Assembly (NCBI GenBank): GCA_029959195.1
Contig: CP114120.1
Coordinates: 992,001 to 1,056,000 of the forward strand
DNA: 64,000 nucleotides
From: Dictyophora rubrovolvata
Lineage: Eukaryota > Basidiomycota > Agaricomycetes > Phallales > Phallaceae
Reading direction: 5' to 3'
Part shown: piece by piece, positions 12,016 through 21,325 of the stretch
Layout of the letters: each line of letters opens with the position of its first letter
How positions within the stretch are numbered: the stretch's first letter is position 1
Position numbers and translations under genes: made by a program
The notes under the pieces: generated by a model
Told to the model about the DNA's origin: nothing
The model's database searches: none
What the model saw: only the letters and a program-made list of their open reading frames with translations

Positions 12016-12383
12016 TGTTTATCATACTCAGTGGCAGTGAGGCTACAAAACTTCCTCACTCAGATGCTACTTTGAAACACAGAGTACAAAAGACTCTGTA
12101 TATGACCACCATCAGGTTGTTGTACCTACCTTGCATTATGTCCTCAGCACCCATACCCATCGTATTTCCTGCCACATTGTCATCACCTTGCAAGGGATGA
12201 TTTGAAAGCATCAAACAACGCTTGGCAGAAACTGCCGCAGAATAGAGTATAGACTCCATGAGAGGTTGGGTAGCCATTACTCATGAGGAGGGTAAATGCG
12301 AAAAGTACAACAAATACATAGCATATCTCAGCAAGTCAGCAGAACATGCTGAAAACAATCTGAAAGATTGTATAAGAGACCTG
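12016..12383 (+). pseudogene. K family Gag-like ORF, N-terminal fragment
   Basis: The plus frame contains SSAPIPIVFPATLSSPCKG at 12139-12195, then a segment with LAETAAE and SIDSMRGWVAITHEEGKC leading into a predicted coiled coil. The same protein is encoded on the minus strand at about 24.2-24.8 kb. It is probably the Gag-like part of a retroelement; no enzymatic motif is visible. Truncated fossil. Confidence 0.5.
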
Positions 12384-13366
12384 TGTTACGCCCACTTAAT
12401 GTGTACATAACCTTGCTTAACTTTCTGAAACCCTGCTCATTCCTTATTGGGCAACTCCCTGGTTTCCCAAACTTGTCCGCTGTACAGACCATATTGAATA
12501 GTCACTGAGTTGGGAGTGCACCTAATAATATGATAACACAAAGATATTTGAGGTGTGAGCAAGTCAACCTCTGCAGAGCAGGTCCAAGGTGCTGCTTGGT
12601 AGCATGCTAAATAGAAAAACAAAAACAATAACAACAACAACAACAACTGCAACAAATAAGACTATTAAGGAGTGCAATATCACAGATTGCAAGTTTATAC
12701 TCCAAGACCTTTAATTCTCAGAGTTGACCAAGGAATAGATGTGAGTGTAGACAAAGACAGGAGGACAAAACAAAAACTTAAACATAAACTTAAACAGAAA
12801 CTTAAACAGTGAGACAACTAATGTGTATGGAGCTGCTGTTACAGGTATTTACGTGCAGTATTTATATACCTTAGAACATAGATGAGGTGAGATGATCACT
12901 TGTCATTTACCATAATAACAAACAGATAAAAAGGGAGAACAAAAGAACAAAAAAAGAAAAAGGAGCATCACAAGAAAATGATAGAGGATACAATTACATG
13001 GAAACATGATGAAAATAAAGAATGAATTGCCAGAAAAGAAGAAACATAATAAAAGAAGAACAAAAAATAATCTTTTCATCACTTAGCACCATTTTACCAA
13101 AATTTAATAACCAAGGTGCCATCAGTGCCAACCTTCTCACACAACTTTGCCACAGCTTCTCCTTTTCTACCCATCATCACCTAAACTTCTTACTGATCTG
13201 TTGTCCACCACTGAGATTGCTTTGCTGTTGACCAGATAGATGGATTCTAGAGGAAGAAGAGTTGCTGTTCAATTTAGATCCTCTAGATCCTGGGTTTTGA
13301 TGTCAGTGTAGGAAGGAAGGGTTTGGGAATTATCAACAGAGAAGTTTGAGAGAGGTGTAATAGTGG
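12384..13366 (-). mobile_element. Element F-type 3' part (F8) with (AAC)n
   Basis: Read on the minus strand it shows the F 3' sequences: TATTTATA, CTGTAACAGCAGC-like motif (around 12835-12860 in reverse), AAGCAGCACCTTGGAC, and an end near TGGGCGTAACA at 12384. An AAC-rich simple repeat lies at about 12617-12652. No intact ORF. It abuts F2 head to head at 13366/13367. Confidence 0.6.
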
Positions 13367-13586
13367 TGTCGCACATCAAAATCTATATTTGGCAAAAATT
13401 AGGATAAATGTTCCAAAGATTCCCTAATCCCACAATATGGTCCCTTAGAGCTTGAATTCATCTTTGCAACTACCCAAAACCCATGTCTAAACATTTTTTG
13501 TTATCCCAAAAACATCAATACAAAAGATATGTCCTCATTCCAAATTTGCTCTTCTTGTTCCCTGCCATCCCTTCACACTCCTTCTA

Positions 13587-13970
13587 TTGATGACTCTCAT
13601 TGTTTTTGTCCCTCCTACTCCTGATATCAATCTCTGTGATTTGGACACTCAGTACTACGTCTACTTCACATCCTATGCGCACCTGAACCTTGATCCCTCC
13701 ACCTTATTACCTTTATATCCGAACCCCATTATTATCAGTCAACATAAAGCTTTGGATCTGATCTCATATTCAGATGCAGGAGATAAGAAGGTTTCTTTTG
13801 GAACACGATTATGGTTAGAAGGATATGAAGAATGGTTTGTTGTGGTGAATATGTATACAATTCACATAGGTCTACTGGACACAGTTACTAGGATATGGGC
13901 TACAGCAGAACACGGAGATGCATTCTGGCACATTGGATTTGATGTCCCTTGTTCATGGATCCATCATTGA
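13587..13970 (+). CDS. F element ORF-A (copy F2), unknown protein
   Basis: The frame continues upstream of 13587 without a clear start. Core landmarks: LCDLDTQYYVYFTSYAHLNL, SFGTRLWLEGYEEWFVVVNM, LLDTVTRIWATAEHGDAFWH, DVPCSWIHH. Aromatic-rich and acidic, with no signal peptide or transmembrane segment evident. The sequence after it encodes a Pro/Ser/Thr-rich segment (KPPISTFDPPTKPSSPS). The function is unknown to me. Neighbour ORF-B follows 350 bp downstream in the same orientation in F2 and F3. Confidence 0.5.
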   Translation: MMTLIVFVPPTPDINLCDLDTQYYVYFTSYAHLNLDPSTLLPLYPNPIIISQHKALDLISYSDAGDKKVSFGTRLWLEGYEEWFVVVNMYTIHIGLLDTVTRIWATAEHGDAFWHIGFDVPCSWIHH

Positions 13971-14320
13971 TATCAGCACACACCAGAACCTGAATTTTTC
14001 CTTCCTTTCTATGATTCAGGTATCCTGCAATTTCCCATGACTCCAAAACCTCCTATCTCCACTTTTGATCCTCCCACCAAACCTTCATCACCTTCTTTTC
14101 ATCCTATAACTCCTGTTTCTACTGTTCCCAAGCTACATTGACTTCGGAAATTCTGTTTGGCTATATTTAAGACATCTGGGATAACGCTATAGGAAGTACT
14201 TCATTTGAATAATCAGGACTAATTAAAACAGAAAACAAGGACTTCTTTATTTTTTTATTCCCCTCTTGTTTCTTTTCTTTTGGAGCCTAAATTAATTCCA
14301 TCCTTTCCTTCCCTTCCATC

Positions 14321-14857
14321 ATGAGCTCTGTGCAACCCCTTGGTTACAAATTGCTTGCCCCCACTTCCTTCCTTCCTTACCCTTTTTATCCTTTTACAGG
14401 GATAACTTTGGACAAAAGATATGTGAACTTCATATCAACAATATGGATCTATTGCATCTCTGGTGCAAACATTAAGGTAGACAGAAGCATGTTATGGCTG
14501 CATTCTCTGGTCCCCATTCAAGAATACCAGGTACCCTATGAGAAACTGGAATTCCCAGAGAATCCCAAAGTGAATGAAATAATCCCTATCAACATACTCG
14601 CTCGTTCATATGAATTGGTTTGGATTTGCCAGTTTCATCGTAGTGAACAACCTGTTTGGTGGTTCATATTCCATCAACCACTTCTTTATCACAATGAATT
14701 TCTTTTCATGGATGCTCTCACTAATGCGATTGACAATTGCCCTGTCCCTGACTACTGTCTGCTGGAGGTTGATACTTCCCAACCGCTTCCCAAGTATCTT
14801 GAATGTAGACCTCTAGTTCCATACGATTGGAGCCCTTTAACAAGAGTTCAACAATGA
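14321..14857 (+). CDS. F element ORF-B (copy F2), 178 aa, unknown
   Basis: An open frame from ATG to stop, starting MSSVQPLGYKLLAPTSFLPY. Conserved blocks: VDRSMLWLHSLVPIQEY, PYEKLEFPENPKVNEI, SYELVWICQFHRSEQPVWWF, NEFLFMDA and a C-terminal LVPYDWSPLTRVQQ. F3 keeps the same length. Diverged relatives at 20.1-20.5 kb and 15.8-16.0 kb keep PYDDLE, the YE(L/F) motif and FLF(I/M)DAP. No domain recognised. It may be spliced to ORF-A: F3 has a CTTTCAG acceptor-like site just upstream. Confidence 0.55.
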   Translation: MSSVQPLGYKLLAPTSFLPYPFYPFTGITLDKRYVNFISTIWIYCISGANIKVDRSMLWLHSLVPIQEYQVPYEKLEFPENPKVNEIIPINILARSYELVWICQFHRSEQPVWWFIFHQPLLYHNEFLFMDALTNAIDNCPVPDYCLLEVDTSQPLPKYLECRPLVPYDWSPLTRVQQ

Positions 14858-15712
14858 AATACATGGATACATATGGCAGTGGCAAACGCTCATCATTTCC
14901 AAGGATAAAGGAAGGAGATGAAGATCAAAATTTTGAGGCTATGTAGTGCTTATCGATGGAGATGTCTATTTTGGGATAATTAGTAAGAATGTATGAATTT
15001 AACCTCCTATCCTTGTTGTTCCTTCCCCTTTTAGCTCCTTTTCTTTCCTTTGTACTTGTATTGATTCTAATTCTGTTCTATTGTGTCACTCCTTTCTTTT
15101 TGTTTTGTCATCACTTCAGGTTCTCTTATTTTCTTCTTTGTAAATGTATAGTCTCGCTGACTCGTATGCTTCTCCTATTACTCATCCGTTTCTTTGTTTT
15201 CCCTTTTCTCTTTCTTTTCTTTACAAATCTGGCTCACAATTACTAATTGTGTTGCCACCCAAACTCCAAAAAACATTCTTATTGTTCTGAAAATGTATAA
15301 AATACTGCATGTAAATCCTTGTAACAGCAGCAATACCTATGTTGGTTTGACTCAAGTTTAAGTTTGTGGCTTTGTTTAGTGTTTTTGGTTTTGCCTCTTG
15401 TCTATTCTCTACACTCATGTCTTCATCTTGGAAAACTCTGAGACTGTACATTTCAGAGTATAAACTTGTGATCTGAGTTATTGTGTTTATCATACTTGCC
15501 TCACAAGTGACTTTGATCCCTAGACAATAACTGTCTTTTGGTTGTTGTTGTTTGTTTGCTGTTCCTATCACCTCCACCCTCTTTACCCTCATTTTCACGC
15601 TAAGCAGCACCTGGACTCACTCCACAGAGATTGACTACCTCACCACATTCTTTTCTTGTGTATTTTGCTAGGCATATCATTTTCCTTTTGCACGTAGTGA
15701 AGCTTACAGCGG

Positions 15713-16890
15713 TTAGAGGAGCATCTATAAAAGGAAACTAGTTAAAGCTGTAGAGTTGCCACCTGAAAACGAGTCACCAGATGGGTTGATCAGTTAGGGT
15801 GGCAGGGAGGAATCCGACCAACTTGTATGAAAAATCCATGATGTTGACTTGGGCTTGTTCATACAGAGTTAGTGTTGTCAGGAACTCCAAATCATCATAT
15901 GACAATTCAATTTCTAATGAGGGTGCAAGCATAAAGGGTAACATGGTTTTGAAGTTGATGGTGATTTCGTTACTAAGAATGTTGTAGACCCAAACATGAG
16001 CAGTGAAATTTTCATTAGGTCAAGATTGAGGAACAGGAGAAAAGGAAAATGGAGAGAAAGGGAAATGAAGAAGCAGGAGGGAATTTTGAGACATAATGGT
16101 CAGAATGAGAAGAATTTACCAAAGTACACAAAGTGCTGAACTGAAAGGGAAAAGAAAAAGGAAAGTCACTAATTTCCATTCACTATAATTATCCTAAAAT
16201 CATCCAAGGAGATTTGAACAAACACATCTGATCCTTCAAAATGATTGTATTGAAGGAGAAGGTGATCTGGGTAGAGATGGGGATGATTGGGTTGGGGTTG
16301 GTTTGGGTGATTCACTGGAAAATCAGGATATGTTGGGTTCATCAGGATAGAGATTTGCTGGTCGAAAAGGGCAGAGTTTTTTTTTGTTTGTTCATGCCTT
16401 TCATGACCACCCAACAACTTGGCACATCCAGTACCAAAAATGTAAACTCAAAGCCATCTTGTGATGCTAACCAGATTCGATAAGAATCTAAAATGGCTGA
16501 CTCTGGTGTCAAATACACATTGATAATGGTGAACCAATCTAATTTCTCCATGACATATACTTTTTCTCCAAATGAGAATCCGGGGTGAGCATAATCTGAA
16601 CTTCGACACTGACAAATATAGTGAGGTGAGGGATACAATGGTAGGTACATTTGAGAGTCAATTGTAAGGCTGGTATATTGCAAACTATAGACAGTAACAG
16701 TAGTATCAAGATCCAAATCACAAGGACAGGGGCTGGAGGGCAAATAGCAGCATGTTTCTTCCCAAAACTGTGTTTTTCTCCAAAACAAATGAGCAGAAAA
16801 ATTTCTCATAGTAAACTTATTAAATATCAATTCAAAAAATATCATATTATTTGAAAGGAATGGGGTAAATAGCATGTATTATACAAAATG
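15713..16890 (-). mobile_element. Element F, diverged subfamily copy F7
   Basis: On the minus strand, ORF-A-like coding at 16342-16875 is followed by a proline-rich segment and an ORF-B-like segment at about 15.78-15.99 kb (ELSYDDLEF, LTLYEQAQVNIMD). Nucleotide similarity to F2 is low but the protein pattern is retained. Truncated near 15.78 kb; 15713-15780 is unassigned sequence between the two F copies. Confidence 0.65.
16342..16875 (-). CDS. F element ORF-A, diverged subfamily (F7), 177 aa
   Basis: A long frame with CDLDLDTTVTVYSLQYTSLT, YLPLYPSPHYICQCRSSDY, SFGEKVYVMEKLDWFTIINV and VLDVPSCWVVMKG. Each block aligns in order with F2 ORF-A (CDLDTQYYVYFTSYAHLNL, LLPLYPNPIIIS, SFGTRLWLEGYEEWFVVVNM, FDVPCSWIHH). 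Preservation of charged and aromatic positions despite strong divergence argues the family encoded a real protein. Function unknown. Confidence 0.5.
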   Translation of the reverse strand: MLFTPFLSNNMIFFELIFNKFTMRNFSAHLFWRKTQFWEETCCYLPSSPCPCDLDLDTTVTVYSLQYTSLTIDSQMYLPLYPSPHYICQCRSSDYAHPGFSFGEKVYVMEKLDWFTIINVYLTPESAILDSYRIWLASQDGFEFTFLVLDVPSCWVVMKGMNKQKKTLPFSTSKSLS

Positions 16891-17160
16891 CAACTATTGA
16901 GAGACCCCAGACACGTGACATTTTGGATGTCACCAGGGGTGCCATAGTCATTTGTGCCAGGCTATATACAGCAAAGTCTCCCCTAGCGACACCCTGTTAC
17001 CTTCCAAAAGGAGCCAGGGAGTCACGCTGTTACATAGCCTGGTCTCGAGGCTACTTTTTTACCATTTTCCTGCTACACTGCATGTATTTCCAATAGCCCC
17101 TGTTTAGGCAATATAAGGAAATTCTGTGCATTTGTGGGAATAGTAAAACTGTTACAACAC
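16891..17160. repeat. Repeat R1, copy a, with unassigned left part
   Basis: About 100 bp at 17055-17158 (ACCATTTTCCTGCTACACTG onward) recur at about 33545-33643. The left part is unique in the window. It ends near CTGTTACAACA, so it could be the right end of another LTR family, but no left end was found. Confidence 0.45.
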
Positions 17161-18084
17161 CTTCTTTTCCTTCTTAATCTCTCTCCTCACCATGGGCAGC
17201 ATCTCCGATGCTGCTGACATTTCATCTCAAATCTTAAATCTCTATCTCAACATTTTGAAACAATGTTTGCAATGTCATCAAAACACTGGCACTCATTGTA
17301 TGACATTGTTGTATCATGCATTAATATGTGTTCCCTCAACGCCCATGCAATGACATCTCCAAACATTGTGACACATCATCTGAACCACATGCTCCCCATG
17401 TCAGATGTCACAACCATGCAACTTGAAGTCAACAGATGCATACAGTGAGGGTGCAACTCAAGAGCAAGTTAAAGCCTACTGTTTATATCTCGCACTAACA
17501 TTGCCAGACTTCATATGTGCGTTCCAGTATGTAACAACCTGGAGGACAAGCTCCAGAGTATACAACAGGCTGAGTCACCTGTATCTCCTCGCAAGAGGCA
17601 ATGTCCAATGGACAGAAGCCCTGAATGTACAGCATCATCTCACCTGGATCCATTTGCAAGTGACCATGATTCTTACTGGTTGGGATCTCAACATGATGAG
17701 ACGAATACCTCATCGCTAGGCAGTCATATAGAGCAGCATCATCTCTCCTGAGGAGAGTATGCTGGGAAAGTGCTGGATGACTTCCCAGGTGTCCCTCATG
17801 TCACTAACCAGAGCAATTCTATGAAGTGTTGGCCCATATACTGTCACAGCCATGACCCAACAGTCATGAGGAACAGGATGTCACCTGTGGAAGATATGGA
17901 TGACTCCCTCACATGGTATCTCACATGTGATCTTGATGACCCCAGCTTCAAGCTTATTGGGGAAGAAGTCTGGGTGGACAATCCAGTGTTGGACACCAAT
18001 CAAAAACATGGTGTCCACACATGCATTAAACTGACATGGGACACCAGTAGAATCTTCATCAGGTGAATGCCCTGAAGTGTTTCC

Positions 18085-18455
18085 ATATCTATCACGGTAT
18101 GCTAGTGACACTTTCCATTTTCCCGTTTTCCCGTTCTCCCATATTCATGCTCTTTCTGTGTTTATTCCACCTTTTCTCACTTTCTCATATTCCTGACTAT
18201 TTCTCATTTTTAACTTGTTCTCTCGAATTCAATCTTCGACTGAATTCTTGTTTTCGTTCATTATCACCATGGATCCCATGGGGATCAACCGAGTGCCTGT
18301 ACTCGTAGATATATAGTTGTTTTCCCTAGAGGAGGATCCCTAAGCTTTGTCTCTTAGGTTTTCCCTCCTCTAGGTGAGTAGCTAGTCACTTTCCATGAAT
18401 AGAACTTAGGTTTTCCCTCCTCTAAGTGTGTGCCCTGAGTTGCCCTAACAATATC
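18085..18455 (+). mobile_element. Solo LTR-A inside K, with TSD
   Basis: The LTR is 18090-18450 (361 bp), TATCACGGTATGCTAG to GTTGCCCTAACA, with target duplication ATATC at 18085-18089 and 18451-18455. It splits the K coding remnant. The imperfect hairpin at 18325-18374 is well preserved. Confidence 0.93.
18325..18374 (+). repeat. Conserved hairpin module of LTR-A/B
   Basis: Outer arms CCTAGAGGAGG (18325-18335) and CCTCCTCTAGG (18364-18374) pair perfectly. Inner arms CCTAAG (18339-18344) and CTTAGG (18353-18358) also pair. The module recurs in LTR-A, A2 and B copies throughout the window, always toward the same LTR end. Confidence 0.85.
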
Positions 18456-18642
18456 CTACTGAGGATAATATGGACCCCAACACTCAACATCTCTACTGCA
18501 CGTGGCAAAATGACCCTGCCACTGTACCCCCTCATATACAGGTCACTCCATCAGGTACACTGAATGAAGACAGTGTCGAAGTCATAGTCTGGATTTGGAA
18601 GATATTCCCAGACAGGGAACCTCATCACCTCATCCACCCTAT

Positions 18643-18813
18643 TGCAGTTAAGGATGGCCACAAGTATGACCTGCAGGTAATTTTGCATACTTTCAGCCAA
18701 TCAGAGTGCAGTGTTTCATCAAAATCCATCAATTTGATGAAACACTGCACTCTGATTGGCTGAAAGTGTGCAAAATTACCTGCAGGTCATACCCGTGGCC
18801 ATCCTTAACTGCA
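18643..18813. mobile_element. MITE family 1, copy a (171 bp, near-perfect palindrome)
   Basis: The left arm TGCAGTTAAGGATGGCCAC and the right arm GTGGCCATCCTTAACTGCA pair almost completely to the middle (about 80 bp per arm; loop around ATCAATTTGATG). TTAAGG at both ends fits insertion at TA. The near identity of the arms suggests a young insertion. Copy b is at 24498-24634. Confidence 0.9.
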
Positions 18814-19363
18814 GTGGAAACATGCAATGAACTGGGACTGTCCTGGTGGTATGATGTTGCAGGCATCAAATGCTGATAAGGCAGCCATGGTGACCCACTC
18901 CATCCTAAGTGGGTATTGTAAGGCATATGCTTTTAGTAAAGACTCCCCACCATCTGATGAAGATGTGTTGAAGGCATTATACTACAATGGTGCCACCACT
19001 TGATTTATTGAAAACTGACTTGGACCTCTCCTTGTGTGCTGGCATGATAAAGCTCAGAGCAATATGATTGCTGCAACATAGCACAGCACCCAGCCCATGC
19101 TACAGTATTGTGCACCAAAAATCTTCCCAATTAGGACAAGTTCCAATTTTGGTTCAACATGGAGTTCTAATCTACCGAAAACTTCAAACGACCAAGCATT
19201 TACTCTAAAGAACAAAACAACAAAAATGACGACCTTCTCTTTTCATTACTCTTCTTCTATTTCACTTCCAGTTCCTCCTTCTCCCACCAATTCATCAGTT
19301 CCCTCTACCAGTGAATCTATTTCTCCATTTCATTATTTTCCTACCAGCTCATGACTATATGAT

Positions 19364-19627
19364 TTGGATCTCTCAACAACTTTATATATCTATACTTCCC
19401 AGTATGTGAGTCTCAGCATTGACCCGGAAACATACCTGCCGAAACACCCTTCTCCTAACATTGTCCATTCATGTAGAAGTTTAGATTTGGTTCACCCCAG
19501 TCTCATGTTTGGAGAAAAGGTCTATGTCAAAGAAAAATTAGATTGGTTTACAGTTATGAATATGTATTTGACTCCAGAACCTGCTATTCAAGACTTGTAT
19601 CGGATTTGGTTGGCTACTCAAAGATGA
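19364..19627 (+). CDS. F element ORF-A, diverged subfamily (F6)
   Basis: A frame with LYIYTSQYVSLSIDPETYLP, HPSPNIVHSCRSLDLVHPSL, MFGEKVYVKEKLDWFTVMNM and LYRIWLATQ. It is closest to the F7 ORF-A (shared EKLDWFT and YRIWLA) and more distant from F2/F3. The following sequence encodes HAKLLGNHERYK and a proline-rich stretch. No known domain. Confidence 0.5.
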   Translation: MDLSTTLYIYTSQYVSLSIDPETYLPKHPSPNIVHSCRSLDLVHPSLMFGEKVYVKEKLDWFTVMNMYLTPEPAIQDLYRIWLATQR

Positions 19628-20079
19628 ATTCAAATTTGTATTTATGGTACTAGTAACTAGACATGCCAAGTTGTTGGGTAATCATGAAAGGTATAAATAC
19701 ACAACTATAGACCTGCAAATCTTGTTCCGGATGAACCAAATCTATCCCATTTTTCTACCCATTCACCAGAACCCACCTGATCTTCCCCTTCACTTCCCAG
19801 TCCTTCTTCACCTTCCAGGCAATATTTCCAAAAGATCCAGTGAGTTTGCTCAAATCCTTTAGGACAAATCTAGGACAACAAGGTCAGTGTAGGACTCCAA
19901 TACAATCGGATCATTTTTCCCACCTTCTTGTTTCCTGGACAAATTCTTAGTGCTCTAAAAACTTAGCAAACATTTCCATTGTTATGTCAAATAATAAAGG
20001 TATCCCTCGAAACTCTGTTCCATACTTGCAACTCCCTTTCTTTCCCTTTTCATTTCGTTCTTCCCTCTGAATTGGTGAA

Positions 20080-20535
20080 TTGGTCACAACCCAAATTTCC
20101 ACACCTGACTTCATGTATACAATTCCCTCACCTCTGAAATCAATGTTGATCCCTCTAACATGCTTCCTATTACCCCCTCCTCCAGCAATGGAAATTACTG
20201 TACCATATGATGATTTAGAGCTAGGATATCCACGAGCTCTGACCTTGTATGAATACACCAACATCAATGTGATGGATGAATTGTATGAGTTCATTGGATT
20301 TCTTTCAGCAAATCATCAAGAGGAGTCAATTTGGAGATTACTCTTTCAACACCAATTTCATAGTTATACTCAATTCCTATTTATTGATGCACCCCTATCT
20401 GCCATTCCTTCCCCTCCTGATTATTCTGAAGGATATCAAGTTCTCCCTTCTTACACTGATTTCCAATCCAATCTGGTTCAAGATCTAATATTATTGAGTA
20501 CAGCTTTAGCTTTTATTATTGCGCCACAGCCATGA
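20080..20535 (+). CDS. F element ORF-B, diverged subfamily (F6)
   Basis: A 151-codon frame with ITVPYDDLELGYPRALTLYE, NVMDELYEFIGFLS, SIWRLLFQHQFHSYTQFLFI and DAPLSAIPSPPDY. These blocks match F2 ORF-B in order (PYEKLEF, NILARSYELVWICQF, VWWFIFHQPLLYHNEFLFMD, DYC). Unknown function. Confidence 0.5.
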   Translation: MVTTQISTPDFMYTIPSPLKSMLIPLTCFLLPPPPAMEITVPYDDLELGYPRALTLYEYTNINVMDELYEFIGFLSANHQEESIWRLLFQHQFHSYTQFLFIDAPLSAIPSPPDYSEGYQVLPSYTDFQSNLVQDLILLSTALAFIIAPQP

Positions 20536-20873
20536 AGAAGATGATCCCATCAACCAGAACCAGATCAGTAAGAAGTTTAGGAGGGCAACAATATGATTTT
20601 GGGTAAGAGGCAGCATGAGAAGTGCTGGATGTTGATTATGGTAAACCTGTGTTAGGAGTTCAGCTCCATCTTTTCCTGATTGATCTCTTTTGTTTTCTCT
20701 TTTTGTTCTTCCCTTTTTATTCATCATATTTCTTTTATCTTCTCTAACAAAATATGTGATTCCTTTTCTGTGTAATTATATCTCCATCATTCTCTTGTGA
20801 TTCTCCTTTTCTTGTTGTTCCTTTTTGTTCTTTCATTTTGTTTCATTTGTTATCCTGGTGAACAATGAGTGAT

Positions 20874-21325
20874 TGTCTCACTATCATGTATTCCATGATT
20901 TCCTCCCTTATCTATCCAAAAACAAGTATTTCTCTTATTCTTTTTTAAGTTCTTGCTTGCTTTAATAATCCTTTATTTGTTATGTACCTTTGTTTGTTGA
21001 GTACTCTTGGGTACTCTTATTGTTTATCTTTCAGGAACAGTCAGATGACTTAGTTCCAGGAACCCTTTTATTTTCTTATCATCTCTCTCCACTTTCCTCT
21101 CTCACTATAATTTTCCCTGATCCACTATTACTCATTCACTTCCTTAAGTAATTTCTTATCTTTCACATGACCTTTCTCTTATTAATGTTTGGAGCTGTTT
21201 GCACTTGTTCAAGAGTGTATAAATAGGGGCTCATTTCTCTTATAATCTAGCCATCTTGTAACTACTGTTGTGCACTAAAGTGCTTACCAATCAAATTGGT
21301 CTTTCTCCTCTTGTCTTTTTCTACT
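20874..21325 (+). mobile_element. LTR-H copy H3, right end truncated
   Basis: It starts TGTCTCACTATCATGTATTC and follows LTR-H (42589-43196) through the TATA motif TATAAATAGGGGC at about 21218-21230 and the CCAATCAAATTGGTC motif, then breaks off at about 21325, where a duplicated block begins. Confidence 0.75.

Larger units (their letters stand above)
13367..15712 (+). mobile_element. Element F, copy F2
   Basis: One of two nearly full-length units. It starts TGTCGCACATCAAAATCTAT and the homology with F3 ends near GAAGCTTACAGCG. Order: 5' leader of about 160 bp, ORF-A (from about 13.5 kb to 14.15 kb including a proline-rich tail), a T-rich intron-like gap, ORF-B (14321-14857), then about 850 bp of 3' sequence with TACTGCATGTAAATCCTTG and GACTCACTCC landmarks. 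The TG start and CA-like end resemble an LTR, but no matching target duplication was found. Fossil with few breaks. Confidence 0.8.
17161..19104 (+). mobile_element. K family Gag-like element remnant (plus)
   Basis: A plus-strand coding remnant. Around 17540-17720 it encodes LEDKLQSIQQAESPVSPRKR and SPECTASSHLDPFASDHDSY, both also encoded on the minus strand at about 24.06-24.27 kb. A tail at 17.87-18.07 kb contains DSLTWYLTCDLDDPSFKL. After a solo LTR-A (18090-18450) coding resumes with HLYCTWQNDPATVPP, then a MITE interrupts it. Retroelement-like fossil, broken many times; no pol motif is visible in this stretch. Confidence 0.6.
19105..20873 (+). mobile_element. Element F, diverged subfamily copy F6
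   Basis: It starts near TATTGTGCACCAAAAATC, the F start motif. ORF-A-like coding lies at about 19364-19860 and ORF-B-like coding at about 20080-20535. The spacing and order are those of F2. The 3' part is T-rich and non-coding. The right end, next to LTR-H at 20874, is not defined. Fossil. Confidence 0.65.
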
